55,365 nucleotides of DNA from Bacteroidales bacterium (lineage in GTDB: Bacteria > Bacteroidota > Bacteroidia > Bacteroidales > UBA932): contig JAFPWG010000009.1 of NCBI GenBank assembly GCA_017395045.1, positions 1 through 55,365 on the forward strand, written 5' to 3'. Shown here in pieces: positions 54,168 to 55,365 of this stretch (within the stretch, counting starts at the first letter, position 1; every line of letters begins with the position of its first letter). The notes below the pieces were generated by a model that made no database searches, was not told the DNA's origin, and saw nothing but the letters and a program-made list of their open reading frames with translations. A program made the position numbers and the translations under genes.

Positions 54168-55365
54168 TTAGAAATTAAGGTTAAAGCCGAAGCTGTAGGT
54201 CTTGTTGATCTGGAATTCACCACCGGCGCGTCCGGAATCGTTGGATTCAGGATCCACATATTTCAGGAGCGGGTTGCAGATGGTCAGGAGGTTGCCGCCG
54301 TTGAAGAAGATGCGGGCGCTCTTGACACCCACCTTCCGGAGGAAGTTCGGGCTCACGCGATAACCCAGTTCGATGGTCTTCAGACGGAGATAGGTGGCGT
54401 TCACGTAGTTGTACGGCTGGTTGTTGCCATAGGACGGGCTGTTGTAGGAACCCACCTGGGCGACGCGTACGAGGGCCGGCCAGTAACCGGAAACCCACTG
54501 GGTCTGGGGATCCCAAGGATCGTCACCATAGTTCGCGACGTGATAGGCATCGGTATAGTGGGACGGCAGGTAGTTGAGCTTGCCGAAACCGGCGTAGGCG
54601 CTGAGGCCGTAGCCCTTGTACTTCATGGTGGCACCGTTGAAGAGGAGGGCGAAGTCGAAGTTCTTGTAGGAACCGCTGAAGTTCAGGCCGAACTGGAGCG
54701 GCGGGTTGCCGGAACCCCAGGTGTAGAACACGTCTTCACCGTCGATGTATCCGTTGCCGTTGCGGTCCACGAGCTCATACTGGCCCACGATGAGACCGCG
54801 GTTGCCTTCTTTGGAGCCGTCGGTCGTGTAGAGGACTTCGCTGGCGTTGGCCGCATCCACGGAGGTGAAGCGGTTGCCGGTCCACTGGTAGGTGCTGCCA
54901 CCCATATAGCCGTTCCAGCGGTTCAGGGTGCTGTTCTTCCAGTAATCCATGGAGGACTTGTATACTCTCGTGTTCTCGCTCTCGATATAAGTGGGACGGT
55001 AGCGGGAGAAGGTAGCGGTAGCCTGAACGCGATAGGAGAAGTTCCCGATGCTGTTGCGGTGGTACAGGGAGAGTTCCATACCCACGTTCTCGCTGCGGTT
55101 CAGGTTCTCGGACGGGAGGTCGACGGCATAGAAGTCGGGAATGGAAGCGTCACGGACTGCGGCCGTTCCGAGCATCTGACGCTTGAACCAGTCGAAGGTA
55201 CCGCCGAACTTGCCCTGCCACAGCTCCCAGTCCACGCCGAAGTCCATCATGCGGACCTTGGCCCAGGTGAGAATGGTGTTGGCGACCTGGCTGTTGGCAT
55301 AGCCGGTGGTGGTGCCGCCGTCGGAGAATACCCAGGAGCCGCTGGCGGTGTAGCCGTTGATGTAC
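54168..55365 (-). CDS. SusC-like TonB-dependent transporter (C-terminal part; runs off the window)
   Basis: The reading frame is open to the right edge (YINGYTASGSWVFSDGGTTT at the border) and ends with FGFNLNF. About 400 C-terminal residues are visible. They contain barrel strands typical of SusC (VRMMDFGVDWELWQGKFGGT, RVQATATFSRYRP), a Ca-binding-like loop DRNGNGYIDGEDVFY, and the late LRLKTIELGYRVSPNFLRK and ARIFFNGGNLLT. An internal Met at 55250 is not the start. It lies 12 bases before the SusD start and begins the leftward PUL B transporter operon. Confidence 0.95.
   Translation of the reverse strand, partial: YINGYTASGSWVFSDGGTTTGYANSQVANTILTWAKVRMMDFGVDWELWQGKFGGTFDWFKRQMLGTAAVRDASIPDFYAVDLPSENLNRSENVGMELSLYHRNSIGNFSYRVQATATFSRYRPTYIESENTRVYKSSMDYWKNSTLNRWNGYMGGSTYQWTGNRFTSVDAANASEVLYTTDGSKEGNRGLIVGQYELVDRNGNGYIDGEDVFYTWGSGNPPLQFGLNFSGSYKNFDFALLFNGATMKYKGYGLSAYAGFGKLNYLPSHYTDAYHVANYGDDPWDPQTQWVSGYWPALVRVAQVGSYNSPSYGNNQPYNYVNATYLRLKTIELGYRVSPNFLRKVGVKSARIFFNGGNLLTICNPLLKYVDPESNDSGRAGGEFQINKTYSFGFNLNF

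Overview
The window looks like chromosomal DNA of a GC-rich Bacteroidales. Evidence: three SusC/SusD pairs (the last one cut by the window edge), a hybrid two-component system (HTCS), SusD-linked accessory lipoproteins, few Shine-Dalgarno sequences, and repeated Bacteroidota-type -7 promoter boxes (TAnnTTTG). The high-GC coding style and gene content suggest an uncultured gut or rumen glycan degrader; I cannot place it below order level. I see no CRISPR array, rRNA, tRNA or complete insertion sequence.

Layout. (1) 1-4142: an ECF sigma factor overlapping a membrane protein (probable anti-sigma), a small lipoprotein, an AT-rich non-coding island, and a divergent pair of a GH18 lipoprotein and a NagX/DUF5009-type membrane acyltransferase. 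(2) 4163-24725: a large polysaccharide utilisation locus (PUL A). It has a membrane-bound one-component propeller/AraC regulator divergent from an eleven-gene operon: SusC, SusD, a second SusC with a cut-down N-terminus, SusD, a DUF1735-like lipoprotein, a PKD lipoprotein, three GH16-fold proteins (the middle one lacks two catalytic residues and is a lipoprotein), a ROK sugar kinase and a GH2 of the exo-glucosaminidase type. The likely scheme is surface capture by the lipoproteins, endo-cleavage by GH16, uptake by SusCD, exo-cleavage by GH2, and phosphorylation by the kinase. The substrate is not certain; a beta-glucan or glucosamine-containing glycan fits best. (3) 24753-34849: a broken outer-membrane barrel gene, a GH10 xylanase, nadE, a carboxypeptidase-regulatory-domain protein, a condensation-fold acyltransferase, a Y-family polymerase with a 59-residue YolD-like partner, ettA and creD. 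(4) 34836-55365: a second glycan region (PUL B). It has an HTCS with a GH95, a rightward block of carboxylesterase, CE1-type esterase, GH3 and alpha/beta hydrolase, and a leftward block of SusC (partial), SusD, DUF3823 lipoprotein, GH3 and CE1-type esterase. Esterases, GH3s, a GH95 with the L-galactosidase-type Thr, and the GH10 nearby suggest a decorated plant hemicellulose such as glucuronoarabinoxylan.

Most noteworthy: the catalytically eroded GH16 lipoprotein between two intact paralogues; the tandem SusC with no carboxypeptidase-like or TonB-box region; the HTCS-like sensor reduced to a one-component regulator; a four-stem nested inverted repeat exactly filling the gap between two convergent genes; and the polymerase/YolD-like cassette with a very small second gene.
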